Below, piece by piece: positions 19,657 through 27,912 of a stretch of 35,261 bases of DNA (positions are counted from its first letter, which is position 1; every line of letters starts with the position of its first letter). The notes below the pieces were generated by a model. It saw nothing but the letters and a program-made list of their open reading frames with translations. It was not told where the DNA came from and did no database searches. Source of the stretch: Actinomycetota bacterium (GTDB lineage Bacteria > Actinomycetota > Acidimicrobiia > Acidimicrobiales > Ilumatobacteraceae); contig RFMM01000126.1 of NCBI GenBank assembly GCA_009927665.1, forward strand, positions 1 to 35,261, given 5' to 3'. A program made the translations under genes and the position numbers.

Positions 19657-20844
19657 ATGCAGGGGGCGGGTTATCGAGTAGCCATCACGGGCTACGGCGT
19701 CGTCGCGCCGTGCGGCGTTGGCAAGCAGGCCTTCTGGCAAGGATTGCTGGGGCCTGGCATTCGCGGCGCCAAGACCGTCGAGTTGGCGAACTGGGACCCG
19801 CAACCGTATTTCGCGAACCCAAAAGAAGCGCGGCGTGCTGACCGCGTCGAACAATTTGCGCTCGCTGCGGCGCACGAAGCCCTCACCCAGTCGGGCGAAC
19901 TTCCCTATGACCACGCCCGCATCGGCACGATTTTCGGCACCGGCATCGGCGGTTTGCGCACCCTCGAAGATTCGGTAGTAACGCGGGTCGAAAAGGGCGA
20001 GCGCCGCGTCTCGCCGTTTCTCGTGCCGATGATGATGGCGAACGCCTGTGGTGCCGCCATCTCGATGCGCTACGGCTTGCGCGGGCCGGCCGAAACGATC
20101 TGCACCGCCTGTGCCGCCGCGACTCACGCCATTGGCGCTGCCGCTCGACAGATTGCGTGGGGTCGCTGCGACGCCGTTATCACGGGTGGATCCGAATCAG
20201 CAGCGACCATCACCGCGGTAGCGGGGTTCGCCAACATGACGGCGTTGTCGTCATCAGGCGAGAGCAAGCCGTTCGATGCAACGCGAGATGGTTTTGTGTT
20301 TGGCGAAGGCGCAGCCGTCTTCGTGCTTGAGCGCTACGACCTGGCGCAGGCGCGAGGTGCGACGATTCTTGGCGAAATTCTTGGCGCGGCAAGCAATGCC
20401 GATGCACACCACATCACCGCCCCGTCACCGGGCGGCGTTGGCGCGATCGCCTGCATGCAACTGGCACTTGATGATGCCGGGCTCTCTGCGAGCGACATCA
20501 AGCAAGTGAACGCTCACGGCACCTCGACCCCACTCAACGACCAAGCCGAGGCACAAGCGGTTGCTGCCGTGTTCGGCAAGCCGACTCCGCCCGTCACGTC
20601 AATCAAGGGCGTTACTGGTCACCCGCTCGGCGCCGCTGGTGCTCTTGAAGCGGCGGCCGTGCTGCTGTCGTTTGAGCACGGCGTGATTCCGCCCACGGCA
20701 AACACCACCATGTTGGGAGACGACATCGAATGCGATGTCGTTTTCGGTGCGCCACGCCCGTGGACACCGGGGCCCACGATCAGCAACAACTTTGGCTTCG
20801 GCGGACACAACGGTTCGGTGATCATCGCGCCACCGCGCGCGTAG
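19657..20844 (+). CDS. fabF: Beta-ketoacyl-ACP synthase II
   Basis: Elongating condensing enzyme of type II fatty-acid synthesis. The 395-residue protein has the Cys-His-His triad: Cys152 in TACAAATHA, His287 in NAHGTSTPLND and His322 in KGVTGHPLGAAGA, with the Lys at 317, and the C-terminal NNFGFGGHNGS. It begins 9 nt after the acpP stop with no clear ribosome-binding site, so it probably depends on coupling to acpP. It is the last gene of the operon and converges on fabZ with only 6 bp between. Confidence 0.95.
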   Translation: MQGAGYRVAITGYGVVAPCGVGKQAFWQGLLGPGIRGAKTVELANWDPQPYFANPKEARRADRVEQFALAAAHEALTQSGELPYDHARIGTIFGTGIGGLRTLEDSVVTRVEKGERRVSPFLVPMMMANACGAAISMRYGLRGPAETICTACAAATHAIGAAARQIAWGRCDAVITGGSESAATITAVAGFANMTALSSSGESKPFDATRDGFVFGEGAAVFVLERYDLAQARGATILGEILGAASNADAHHITAPSPGGVGAIACMQLALDDAGLSASDIKQVNAHGTSTPLNDQAEAQAVAAVFGKPTPPVTSIKGVTGHPLGAAGALEAAAVLLSFEHGVIPPTANTTMLGDDIECDVVFGAPRPWTPGPTISNNFGFGGHNGSVIIAPPRA

Positions 20845-20860
20845 CGACGCTTAGGCGTCG
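20845..20860. terminator. Hairpin between convergent fabF and fabZ
   Basis: A perfect 6-bp stem CGACGC/GCGTCG with loop TTAG lies at the fabF/fabZ convergence and overlaps the fabZ stop codon. It could act on both strands. There is no U-run on either side, so classical intrinsic termination is uncertain. Confidence 0.35.
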
Positions 20861-21279
20861 ACGAGCACAAACATCAGGTCGCACTCACACGCGGTTTCGC
20901 CACCAACGCTGGCTCGACCTGAACCCTTGCCCGCACGCGCACTCATGCGCCCAAGGGTGACTTCGAGCAGCAGCTCGTCACCGGGCACCACCTGACGGCG
21001 AAAGCGTGCGGAGTCAAGGCCACCGAACAAAGGCAGCTTGCCGACCCGCGACGAATCACTCAGCAGCGCATATGCGCCAACTTGCGCGATCGCCTCGCAC
21101 ATCAGCACGCCTGGCAAGGTTGGCCGACCCGGAAAGTGCCCTGCGAAGAACCACTCGTCGCCGGTCAATCGCCAGCGCGCCACGGCGCGTTCACCGACGA
21201 CGAGTTCATCAACGACGTCAACGAACAAGAACGGAGCACGATGCGGAATCACCGACGCAGGTGTCGGAAACGCCGTCAC
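20851..21279 (-). CDS. fabZ: 3-hydroxyacyl-ACP dehydratase (FabZ)
   Basis: Dehydrates 3-hydroxyacyl-ACP to trans-2-enoyl-ACP, the step missing from the neighbouring fab operon. The hot-dog-fold protein of 142 residues starts VTAFPTPASVIPHRAPFLFVD; the catalytic His48 is in AGHFPGRPTLPG and Glu62 in MCEAIAQ. The GTG at 21279 overlaps the bcp stop by 4 nt (GTGA) and matches the family start; the open frame upstream lies inside bcp. It is last in the minus-strand run ending bcp-fabZ and converges on fabF. It is also shorter and more divergent at the C-terminus than Escherichia coli FabZ. Confidence 0.9.
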   Translation of the reverse strand: MTAFPTPASVIPHRAPFLFVDVVDELVVGERAVARWRLTGDEWFFAGHFPGRPTLPGVLMCEAIAQVGAYALLSDSSRVGKLPLFGGLDSARFRRQVVPGDELLLEVTLGRMSARAGKGSGRASVGGETACECDLMFVLVDA

Positions 21280-21728
21280 TTCTCCAGCGCCTCGAGCAAG
21301 AACTTCGGTGTGTCTTTCGGCGAGATCTTGTACCACGCGTTCAGAATCTTGCCGTTGCCATCGATGAGAAATGCCGAGCGCTCGATGCCCATGTATTCGC
21401 GCCCGTACATCGACTTCTTCTTCCACACCTTGTAGGCCTTGGCAACGGTGTGCTCGGTATCGGCGAGTAGTGGAAAGCCCAGCGAATACTTCGTGTCAAA
21501 CTTGAGTTGCTTCTTGGGTTCGTCGGGACTGATGCCAATGATCGCCGTGCGGCCGATGTCGTCTTTGATCTCCGACAAGAGGCATGACTGCTGCGTGCAA
21601 CCCGGCGTGTCTGCCTTCGGATAGAAGTACACCAGCACTTTTCGCTTCGCAAATTCTTTCAGCGTGCGCTTCTTGCCATGTTGATCGAGCAGGGTGATTG
21701 CGGGGGCTTTGTCTCCAACTTTCAGCAT
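21276..21728 (-). CDS. bcp: Thiol peroxidase, BCP/PrxQ-type peroxiredoxin
   Basis: Reduces hydrogen peroxide and organic hydroperoxides using thioredoxin-like partners. The 150-residue protein has the BCP motif YPKADTPGCTQQSC: peroxidatic Cys44 and resolving Cys49 five residues on, the spacing of atypical two-Cys PrxQ enzymes. The ATG overlaps the trpA stop by 7 nt and the stop overlaps the fabZ GTG. It is likely co-transcribed with the trp genes, though unrelated in function. Confidence 0.95.
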   Translation of the reverse strand: MLKVGDKAPAITLLDQHGKKRTLKEFAKRKVLVYFYPKADTPGCTQQSCLLSEIKDDIGRTAIIGISPDEPKKQLKFDTKYSLGFPLLADTEHTVAKAYKVWKKKSMYGREYMGIERSAFLIDGNGKILNAWYKISPKDTPKFLLEALEK

Positions 21729-22573
21729 GTCGCCAAGTTACTCGCCGCACCTGCTCGACTGCCAAGGTGCTCGCCCGCACTCGCATGGCGACGAAAGAAC
21801 TCGGCGTCGAGGGCGCCACGCACCTCGGCCACGAACTGTGCGACCGACTCGACTCCTTCGTCTAACAGGCGACGCACGACGGCCGCACCTTGAATCACAC
21901 CATCAGCAACACGACTGGCCTCGCACGCCTGCTCGGCGTTCGAGACGCCGACACCGACCAGCGTCGGCAGATCGGTCTGGCGCTTGACGCGACCGGCTAT
22001 CGCCACCGCAGTCGAGGCGAGGGTGGCTCGTTCGCCGGTGATACCGAGCAGACCCACCGCATACACGAACCCGCGCGCGCGATGCACGATGCGCGCCAAG
22101 CGATCATCAGATGCCGTCGGAGCCGCGAGCATGATGGTTTCCACACCAGCCGAATCGGCTGCTGCACACCAATCGACTGCCTCTTCGAGCGGCAGATCAG
22201 GCACGATCACACCCGCGATACCTGCCTCAGCAACATTGTGGGCGAATCGTTCGTGACCCGCACGAAACACGGTGTTGTAATAACACATCGCGACGAGTGG
22301 CACCGAGACCTGCAGCCGCCGCACACCGTCGAGAATCTTCGCCGGTGTCGCCCCGCGCTGCAGCGCTCGCGTTGAGGCACGCTGAATGACGGGGCCGTCC
22401 ATCACCGGGTCAGAGAACGGCAGACCAATCTCCACTGCATCAGCACCGTTGGCGACGCAGGCCATCACTGCTTCTTCCCAATCGTCCATGTATCCGGTGA
22501 TGTAGGGCACCAGCAGTTTGCGACCTGCGGCGCGTTGTGCGCGCAGGTGCGACTCAAGTCGACCTGTTGTCAT
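21722..22573 (-). CDS. trpA: Tryptophan synthase alpha chain
   Basis: Cleaves indole-3-glycerol phosphate to indole, which passes to TrpB. The 283-residue TIM-barrel protein has catalytic Glu48 in VEIGLPFSDP and Asp59 in PVMDGPVIQ, and the C-terminal GVGVSNAEQ phosphate region. The last 15 or so residues (SAGEHLGSRAGAASNLATC) go beyond the usual end. The ATG shares one base with the trpB stop (TGATG), so translation is coupled, as expected for subunits of one complex. Confidence 0.96.
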   Translation of the reverse strand: MTTGRLESHLRAQRAAGRKLLVPYITGYMDDWEEAVMACVANGADAVEIGLPFSDPVMDGPVIQRASTRALQRGATPAKILDGVRRLQVSVPLVAMCYYNTVFRAGHERFAHNVAEAGIAGVIVPDLPLEEAVDWCAAADSAGVETIMLAAPTASDDRLARIVHRARGFVYAVGLLGITGERATLASTAVAIAGRVKRQTDLPTLVGVGVSNAEQACEASRVADGVIQGAAVVRRLLDEGVESVAQFVAEVRGALDAEFFRRHASAGEHLGSRAGAASNLATC

Positions 22574-23739
22574 CAGCCGTTGTTGCCGAGCACGTTCATC
22601 ATCTGTGCCACATCTTTGTCGCCGCGCCCCGACAGGTTCATGAGCACGGTCGCCCCTTGCATAGCCGGTGATTCACGCACGATCCAGGCGAGTGCGTGCG
22701 CACACTCAAGTGCAGGAATGATGCCTTCGCTGCGCGCCATCAACTGAAAAGCACTCACCACTTCGTCGTCGGTAACGTTCGGATACTCAGCGCGTCCCGT
22801 CGCCGCCAGGTGCGAATGCTCGGGGCCAACACCCGGATAATCAAGCCCCGCCGAGATCGAATGGGCCTCGCGCACCTGGCCCTCTTCGTCTTGCATGAGG
22901 AAGCTCTTCATGCCGTGTACAACGCCAGGGATTCCATTGCCGATTGCTGCCCCGCCCGCGGGCTCGACACCAACGAGTCGAGTGTGTGCGTCGATGAAAC
23001 CGCTGAAGATGCCGATGGCATTCGAACCACCACCCACACACGCGACGACCACGTCAGGAGCTCCCCCAACGAGGTGCTGCATTTGTTCTCGTGCTTCGTC
23101 GCCGATAACGCTCTGAAACTGACGCACCATGTAGGGGTATGGGTGTGGACCCATCACTGACCCGATGCAGTAATACGAGTGTTCGACATTGGCGACCCAG
23201 TCACGCATTGCCTCGTTGACCGCGTCTTTCAGCGTGCGACTGCCCGACTGTGCGGCCTCGACCTCGGCGCCCAAGAGCTTCATGCGAAACACGTTCAATG
23301 CCTGCCGCTCGACGTCAACAGCGCCCATGTACACCTTGCAGTCCATGCGCAACAGGGCGGCCACCGTCGCCGACGCCACGCCATGCTGACCCGCACCGGT
23401 CTCGGCGATAAATCGTTGCTTACCCATGCGCTTGGCCAACAGACCCTGGCCGAGCACGTTGTTGATCTTGTGTGAACCCGTGTGGTTCAGATCTTCTCGC
23501 TTCAGAATGAGCCGCACGCCAAGTTCGCGGCTCAGGTTGTGGCACTCGGTGAGCATCGATGGTCGACCGGCATACTCCGAGAACAATCGGCGCAGTTCAC
23601 CACGAAACGCCGCATCTGCCCACGCGTCGTTGAATGCTGCTTCGAGTTCTTGACACGCTGGTACCAGCGTCTCGGGCACGTAGCGCCCGCCAAAGTCGCC
23701 AAATCGACCCGTGTTACTCGGGGCTTCGAGCGCGGTCAC
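22573..23739 (-). CDS. trpB: Tryptophan synthase beta chain
   Basis: PLP enzyme that joins indole and serine to make tryptophan; works as a complex with TrpA. The 388-residue protein starts [15 protein letters not shown] near residue 11, has the PLP Lys at about residue 91 in [10 protein letters not shown], and the phosphate-binding GGGSNAIG. The GTG at 23739 fits the family start and leaves 4 nt after trpF; the open frame continues upstream but that stretch lies inside trpF. Confidence 0.96.
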   Translation of the reverse strand: MTALEAPSNTGRFGDFGGRYVPETLVPACQELEAAFNDAWADAAFRGELRRLFSEYAGRPSMLTECHNLSRELGVRLILKREDLNHTGSHKINNVLGQGLLAKRMGKQRFIAETGAGQHGVASATVAALLRMDCKVYMGAVDVERQALNVFRMKLLGAEVEAAQSGSRTLKDAVNEAMRDWVANVEHSYYCIGSVMGPHPYPYMVRQFQSVIGDEAREQMQHLVGGAPDVVVACVGGGSNAIGIFSGFIDAHTRLVGVEPAGGAAIGNGIPGVVHGMKSFLMQDEEGQVREAHSISAGLDYPGVGPEHSHLAATGRAEYPNVTDDEVVSAFQLMARSEGIIPALECAHALAWIVRESPAMQGATVLMNLSGRGDKDVAQMMNVLGNNG

Positions 23740-23743
23740 CGCT

Positions 23744-24367
23744 TCACGATACCGATGACAGGTCGTCGAACGCCTTGAGCGCGGCCTGTACGAAACGACG
23801 AACTTTGCTCGCATCTTTCTTTCCGGGTTCACGCTCGACGCCAGAACTCACGTCAACGCCGAATGGTCGCACCGTCTCGATCGCTAACGCCACGTTGTCG
23901 GGCGTGAGACCGCCCGACACGACACAGCGAATGTCTTTGGGCACATCCGCCAACAGCCCCCAGTCGTAGGGCACACCCGAACCAGGTTCCGGTGAATCAA
24001 AGAGCACGAGATCGGTGCGATAGCGATTGCACCTTTGTGCGTCTGGCGAGCCGGCAACGACCGCCTTCATCACCCAACCGAGTTCGGCAACCACCTCATC
24101 AACCTGTGCCACGCTCTCACGACCATGCAACTGAGCGCCGCGCAACCCCGCTTCGCGCACCGTCCGCAAGACCGTCTTCGGGTCACTGTCACGAAACACC
24201 CCGACCGTCAGCACCCCAGGCGGCAATCGTTTGACGATGTCAGAAACTTTGCCTGGCGACACTTGACGACGCGACGGGGCGAAGACGAAACCGAGTGCGG
24301 TAGCCCCCATCGCGACGCTCAGCAGGGCATCTTCTTCGTTGGTGATGCCGCAGATCTTGATCAACAT
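23744..24367 (-). CDS. trpF: Phosphoribosylanthranilate isomerase
   Basis: Converts phosphoribosylanthranilate to the carboxyphenylamino-deoxyribulose phosphate used by TrpC. The 207-residue TIM barrel has the catalytic Cys6 in KICGIT and catalytic Asp in [10 protein letters not shown], plus GGLTPDNV. Many actinobacteria (Mycobacterium, Streptomyces) lack trpF and use the dual-function isomerase PriA instead; here a separate trpF sits in the expected place between trpC and trpB. Spacing is 5 nt from trpC and 4 nt to trpB. Confidence 0.95.
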   Translation of the reverse strand: MLIKICGITNEEDALLSVAMGATALGFVFAPSRRQVSPGKVSDIVKRLPPGVLTVGVFRDSDPKTVLRTVREAGLRGAQLHGRESVAQVDEVVAELGWVMKAVVAGSPDAQRCNRYRTDLVLFDSPEPGSGVPYDWGLLADVPKDIRCVVSGGLTPDNVALAIETVRPFGVDVSSGVEREPGKKDASKVRRFVQAALKAFDDLSSVS

Positions 24368-24372
24368 CGTGC

Positions 24373-25209
24373 TTACGAAGGTAGTGCGAGCCTCAAGTCA
24401 GCTAGCGACGCTTCCACGTCGCGGCTTGTCACGAGATGCTCACCAACCAGCACCGCGCGATAGCCGGCGGCGGCCAATCGGGCAGCGTCGGCCATACCGG
24501 TGATACCCGACTCGGCGACACCCACCACGCCCTCGGGAATCTCCCCCGCCACGCGCACGGCTCGTTCACGATCAACCTCAAAGGTGCGCAGATCGCGCTG
24601 ATTCACCCCGATGAGTCGAGGCTCGATGCGCAGGGCACGCCGCAGTTCTGACTCATCGTGCACTTCGACAAGAACCGCCAAACCAAGTTCGAGAGCAAGC
24701 GCGTTGAACGTCGCTAGTTCGTCGTCGCTCAGCGCCGCGACAATCAACAGCACGGCATCGGCGCCCATGGCGAAGGCATCGACGACGTCGAGTGCCGACA
24801 CCGTGAAGTCTTTGCGCAATACCGGCAAGGTGGTGGCTGCCCGGGCGTTCTGCAGATCTGCCGCGCTACCCCCGAAGTGTGGCCCGTCAGTGAGCACCGA
24901 CAAACACGCCGCTCCTCCGGCTGCATAGCGCTTCGCCAACTGTCGCGGATCAAGCGACTCGTTCAACGCCCCGCGCGAAGGTGAACGACGTTTGATCTCG
25001 GCGATCACCATGAGTGAATCACCCTGCAGTGCAGCGGCGAAGTCACGCAGTGCCTTACCACCGCGCCCCGAACCTGGCGCACCCGACGACGCATCAACCG
25101 CAGCCCGTTGCGACTCGGCCGCAGTTCGAGCTTGCGACAATGTTCGTTGGTCGGCAGCAGCACGCTGTCGGTGATGAGCGATGATCGCGTCGAGATAGGT
25201 CAAGGTCAA
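24373..25209 (-). CDS. trpC: Indole-3-glycerol phosphate synthase
   Basis: Closes the indole ring to give indole-3-glycerol phosphate. The 278-residue protein has AEIKRRSPSRG with the catalytic Lys, the second Lys in LRKDF, the VLLIVAALSDDEL segment and the C-terminal VAESGI and VLVGEHL. The start is TTG at 25209, overlapping the glyS stop by 4 nt (TTGA); a second in-frame TTG follows two codons later. trpE, trpG and trpD are not in the window, so the pathway is split between loci. Confidence 0.95.
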   Translation of the reverse strand: MTLTYLDAIIAHHRQRAAADQRTLSQARTAAESQRAAVDASSGAPGSGRGGKALRDFAAALQGDSLMVIAEIKRRSPSRGALNESLDPRQLAKRYAAGGAACLSVLTDGPHFGGSAADLQNARAATTLPVLRKDFTVSALDVVDAFAMGADAVLLIVAALSDDELATFNALALELGLAVLVEVHDESELRRALRIEPRLIGVNQRDLRTFEVDRERAVRVAGEIPEGVVGVAESGITGMADAARLAAAGYRAVLVGEHLVTSRDVEASLADLRLALPS

Positions 25210-26513
25210 AACCCGAAGCGTGCTGCCAGATGCGCTTCGAGTGATGCGAGTGGCACGCGTTCTTGCACGGTGGTGTCGCGGTCGCGCACGGTTACGGCGT
25301 GGTCAGTGAGCGAGTCGAAATCAATCGTCACGCACACTGGGGTGCCAATCTCATCTTGCCGACGGTATCGACGGCCAATGGCCTGCGTCTCGTCATAGTC
25401 ACACATGTATCGCTTCGCGAGCGTCGCATACACCTCTTCAGCAAGCGGTGTGAGCGTGTCTTTCTTCGACAACGGCAACACTGCAACCTGATACGGGGCG
25501 ATGCGTGGGTGCAGACGCAACACCGTGCGCGGTTCATCGTTGACGATGTCTTCGTCGTAAGCAGCCAATAAAAAGGCCGCCATCGTGCGGTTGACTCCGG
25601 CCGCCGGCTCGACAACGTACGGCACATATCGCTCGTTGGTGGTCTGATCGAAATAGTCGAGACGCTGACCTGAGTGCTTGGCGTGCTGCGTGAGGTCGTA
25701 GTCGGTGCGTTGCGCGATGCCCTCGAGTTCTCCCCATCCCCACGGAAACAGAAACTCGATGTCGCACGTGCCCGCTGAGTAGTGCGACAGTTCATCGGCA
25801 GCATGTTCGCGAAGTCGCAGCATCTCGCGCGGAATTCCATGCGACACGTACCACTCGAGACGTTCGCGTTTCCAGAAGTCGTACCACTGCGGGCCTTCTG
25901 CAGGTGGAACAAAGAATTCAAGTTCCATCTGCTCGAACTCGCGCGTGCGGAAGATGAAATTGCCAGGGGTGATTTCGTTGCGAAACGACTTGCCGACCTG
26001 AGCGATGCCGAATGGAGGCTTCTTGCGACTGGTCGCGAGCACATTCGCGAAATTCACGAACATGCCCTGTGCAGTTTCCGGCCGCAGATACACCTCGGTG
26101 CCTGCTCCCTCGATCGGGCCGGCGTGAGTCTTGAACATCAGGTTGAATGCGCGCGCCTCGGTGAACTGGCAATCCTTCATCTTCTGCGGGCAGTCACGCT
26201 GCTCGAGTTGATCGGCACGAAACCGTCGCTTGCAGACGGTGCAGTCGACAAGCGGATCGCTGAAGTTGGCGAGGTGTCCACTCGCTTCGAACGTCTGCGG
26301 CGGGTTCAAGATCGCTGCATCGATAAGCACCACGTCATTGCGCATCTGCACGATGGCGCGCACCCAGGCGTCTTTCACGTTGCGCAACATCAATGCTCCG
26401 AGCGGGCCGTAGTCGTAACTCGAGCGGAAGCCCCCATAAATCTCGGCACTGGGGAACGCAAACCCGCGACGCTTGGCAAGGTTGACGATCTGCTCGAGAT
26501 CTTTCGCCGGCAT
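25206..26513 (-). CDS. glyS: Glycyl-tRNA synthetase (class II, homodimeric type)
   Basis: Charges tRNA-Gly. The 435-residue protein is the single-chain eukaryote/archaeon-like type used by actinobacteria, not the alpha2beta2 GlyQ/GlyS type. Seen are the N-terminal GFAFPSAEIYGGFRSSYDYGP, a Cys cluster (CTVCKRRF...CPQKMKDC), motif 2 FRNEITPGNFIFRTREFEQME, the acidic FLFPWGWGELEGIA, motif 3 GVNRTMAAFL, and a C-terminal anticodon-binding domain. The ATG at 26513 is preceded by a TAGCCT box 7 nt upstream. trpC overlaps its 3' end. Confidence 0.97.
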   Translation of the reverse strand: MPAKDLEQIVNLAKRRGFAFPSAEIYGGFRSSYDYGPLGALMLRNVKDAWVRAIVQMRNDVVLIDAAILNPPQTFEASGHLANFSDPLVDCTVCKRRFRADQLEQRDCPQKMKDCQFTEARAFNLMFKTHAGPIEGAGTEVYLRPETAQGMFVNFANVLATSRKKPPFGIAQVGKSFRNEITPGNFIFRTREFEQMELEFFVPPAEGPQWYDFWKRERLEWYVSHGIPREMLRLREHAADELSHYSAGTCDIEFLFPWGWGELEGIAQRTDYDLTQHAKHSGQRLDYFDQTTNERYVPYVVEPAAGVNRTMAAFLLAAYDEDIVNDEPRTVLRLHPRIAPYQVAVLPLSKKDTLTPLAEEVYATLAKRYMCDYDETQAIGRRYRRQDEIGTPVCVTIDFDSLTDHAVTVRDRDTTVQERVPLASLEAHLAARFGF

Positions 26514-26520
26514 TGCGTCA

Positions 26521-26526
26521 AGGCTA
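26521..26526 (-). promoter_or_regulatory. Possible -10 box for glyS and the trp genes
   Basis: TAGCCT on the minus strand ends 7 nt before the glyS ATG, in the 48-nt gap after recO. A start site there would give a leaderless mRNA. No T-box or attenuator fits in so short a gap. No good -35 box is visible. Confidence 0.35.
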
Positions 26527-26561
26527 CTGAGGCATGCCGTGACTGCTGAGCAATATCACCT

Positions 26562-27302
26562 CTAGATAGCTCTGTCACTCTGCTGAGCAACGAAGAGCGA
26601 CGACGACTTGATGCGGCGTTCGAGATGATGTTCCATCAGCGCTCGAGCGAGCCGCACGAATTGCTCAACGGCAACTCGATCTTCTTGTGGCGTGGCCAAC
26701 ACGTGAGCGACCCGACCACCGAGCACCGCCTGCAAAAGGGCCAGCACGGCAGGGCTCACTGCGGCGCCACGGCGACACGCTTGGCATTGAACTCCGCCCG
26801 CGCGAACATCGAAGGCCACAAGGTCTGAGCGGGTGCCGCAGGCAACGCATTGCTCGACCACCGGCCCGACACCCTCGGTCTCAAGCAGGCGCAGTTGCAG
26901 TGCTGGCAACACCAAAGCGTTGCGCCGCAACTCGAGTTGTCGCAGTGCGCCAACGAGCATGCGATAGAGCTGCGGCGCTGGTGCGCGATCGTGTGAGAGC
27001 TGATCAACGATCTCGCACATCGCCAAGGCATCGGTGGTGAGGTCGAGGTCGGCACGAATTGCAGTGGCAGTTTCGACCAACTCAACCTGGTTGACGATGT
27101 CGAGTTCTCGACCGCGATACAGCTGCAGTTGCACGTGGCTCATCGGTTCGAGTCGCGAGCCAAACCGAGAACCGCTCTTGCGCACTCCTTTGGCTACCGC
27201 TTTCACCTTGCCTGAATCTTGCGTAATGATCGTGATGATGCGATCTGATTCACCGAGTTTGTGGGTGCGCACCACCACCCCAACATCGCGATACAACGGC
27301 AT
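26562..27302 (-). CDS. recO: DNA repair protein RecO
   Basis: Mediator that helps load RecA onto single-stranded DNA in the RecFOR pathway. The 246-residue protein has the N-terminal OB-fold start MPLYRDVGVVVRTHKLGESD, KGVRKSGSRFGSRLEP, and a zinc site made by CVAC...CQAC in the C-terminal helical domain. The ATG shares one base with the stop of the upstream cis-prenyltransferase-like gene (TAATG), so the two are co-translated. In many actinobacteria recO lies directly next to uppS; here a degenerate relative of uppS occupies that position. Confidence 0.95.
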   Translation of the reverse strand: MPLYRDVGVVVRTHKLGESDRIITIITQDSGKVKAVAKGVRKSGSRFGSRLEPMSHVQLQLYRGRELDIVNQVELVETATAIRADLDLTTDALAMCEIVDQLSHDRAPAPQLYRMLVGALRQLELRRNALVLPALQLRLLETEGVGPVVEQCVACGTRSDLVAFDVRAGGVQCQACRRGAAVSPAVLALLQAVLGGRVAHVLATPQEDRVAVEQFVRLARALMEHHLERRIKSSSLFVAQQSDRAI

Positions 27303-27871
27303 TAGGAATCGACCCCACCGAATCGACGGTCGCGGCGGGCAAAGTCGGCAATCGCAATCTCGAAGGCGTCGGCATCAAGTTCTGACCACGGCACATTGAG
27401 AAACACCAGTTCGGCATAAGCGAGCTCCCACACCAGCGAGGCAGGCATCTGTGATGTAGGGCCGAGCACCACAACCAAGTCGGGCTCAGACGGGGCTGGT
27501 GCGCACACTGCCGCAGCGAGTGCATCTTCGGTGATCGACTGACCGTGCAGCGATGTCGCAGCCGCAGCAATTCGTTGCACGGCGTCGGTGTGCGGGTCGA
27601 CAATCACGTTGACCATCTGGTCACTGTTCATCACGACTCGCGCACCGAACTTCGAACCACCACAATCGTCGACCAACGTGTCGATGATCGCTTGCGCACC
27701 CTCGGCCGTGCCCGCCGAATACGGCACCAGCGTGACCCAAACGGCTCCGTCATTGCGCGCCGCCGTGGCAACGAGTGTGATTCTCCGCCGCCACTCGTCA
27801 GATGACATCGCCGCCCATTCGGCCACTGATCCACCACACACCATGACGTGTGACAATCCGTTTGCAGTCAC
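27302..27871 (-). CDS. Non-catalytic cis-prenyltransferase subunit, NgBR/Nus1-like (proposed)
   Basis: A 189-residue cis-prenyltransferase homologue without a working active site. HVMVCGGSVAEWA (8-20) aligns without gaps to UppS HIACIMDGNGRWA, with the catalytic Asp changed to Gly. The diphosphate-binding RTSGExR-SN block is LGPTSQMPAS (136-145). The rest of the C-terminal half still matches: LVWELAYAELVFLNVPWSELDADAF corresponds to FLLWQ...YFTDAAWPDF of UppS. It ends FARRDRRFGGVDS, retaining the R-x-G motif (Arg183-Gly185) that the neighbouring UppS lacks. This is the pattern of NgBR/Nus1. The start is GTG with GAGG 8 nt upstream; the gene is divergent from uppS and coupled to recO. Family membership is read from residues; the heterodimer role is inference. 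Alternative: a decaying paralogue. Confidence 0.8.
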   Translation of the reverse strand: MTANGLSHVMVCGGSVAEWAAMSSDEWRRRITLVATAARNDGAVWVTLVPYSAGTAEGAQAIIDTLVDDCGGSKFGARVVMNSDQMVNVIVDPHTDAVQRIAAAATSLHGQSITEDALAAAVCAPAPSEPDLVVVLGPTSQMPASLVWELAYAELVFLNVPWSELDADAFEIAIADFARRDRRFGGVDS

Positions 27872-27872
27872 C

Positions 27873-27900
27873 GTTACATCCTCGCACTACGAAGTAGGTT
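27873..27900 (+). promoter_or_regulatory. Possible uppS promoter in the divergent intergenic region
   Basis: GTTACA at 27873-27878 (4 of 6 matches to TTGACA), a 16-nt spacer, and TAGGTT at 27895-27900 lie upstream of the uppS ATG at 27913. Transcription would start about 5 nt before the ATG. Only 41 bp separate the two divergent start codons, so regulation of both genes is likely linked. Confidence 0.4.
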
Positions 27901-27912
27901 CAGAACGCCACT

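Noticed and set aside
27302-27871. Initial reading as a random hypothetical protein beside recO
   Set aside because: Gap-free alignment of HVMVCGGSVAEWA with the UppS motif and the matching C-terminal half ending RRFGG place it in the cis-prenyltransferase family.
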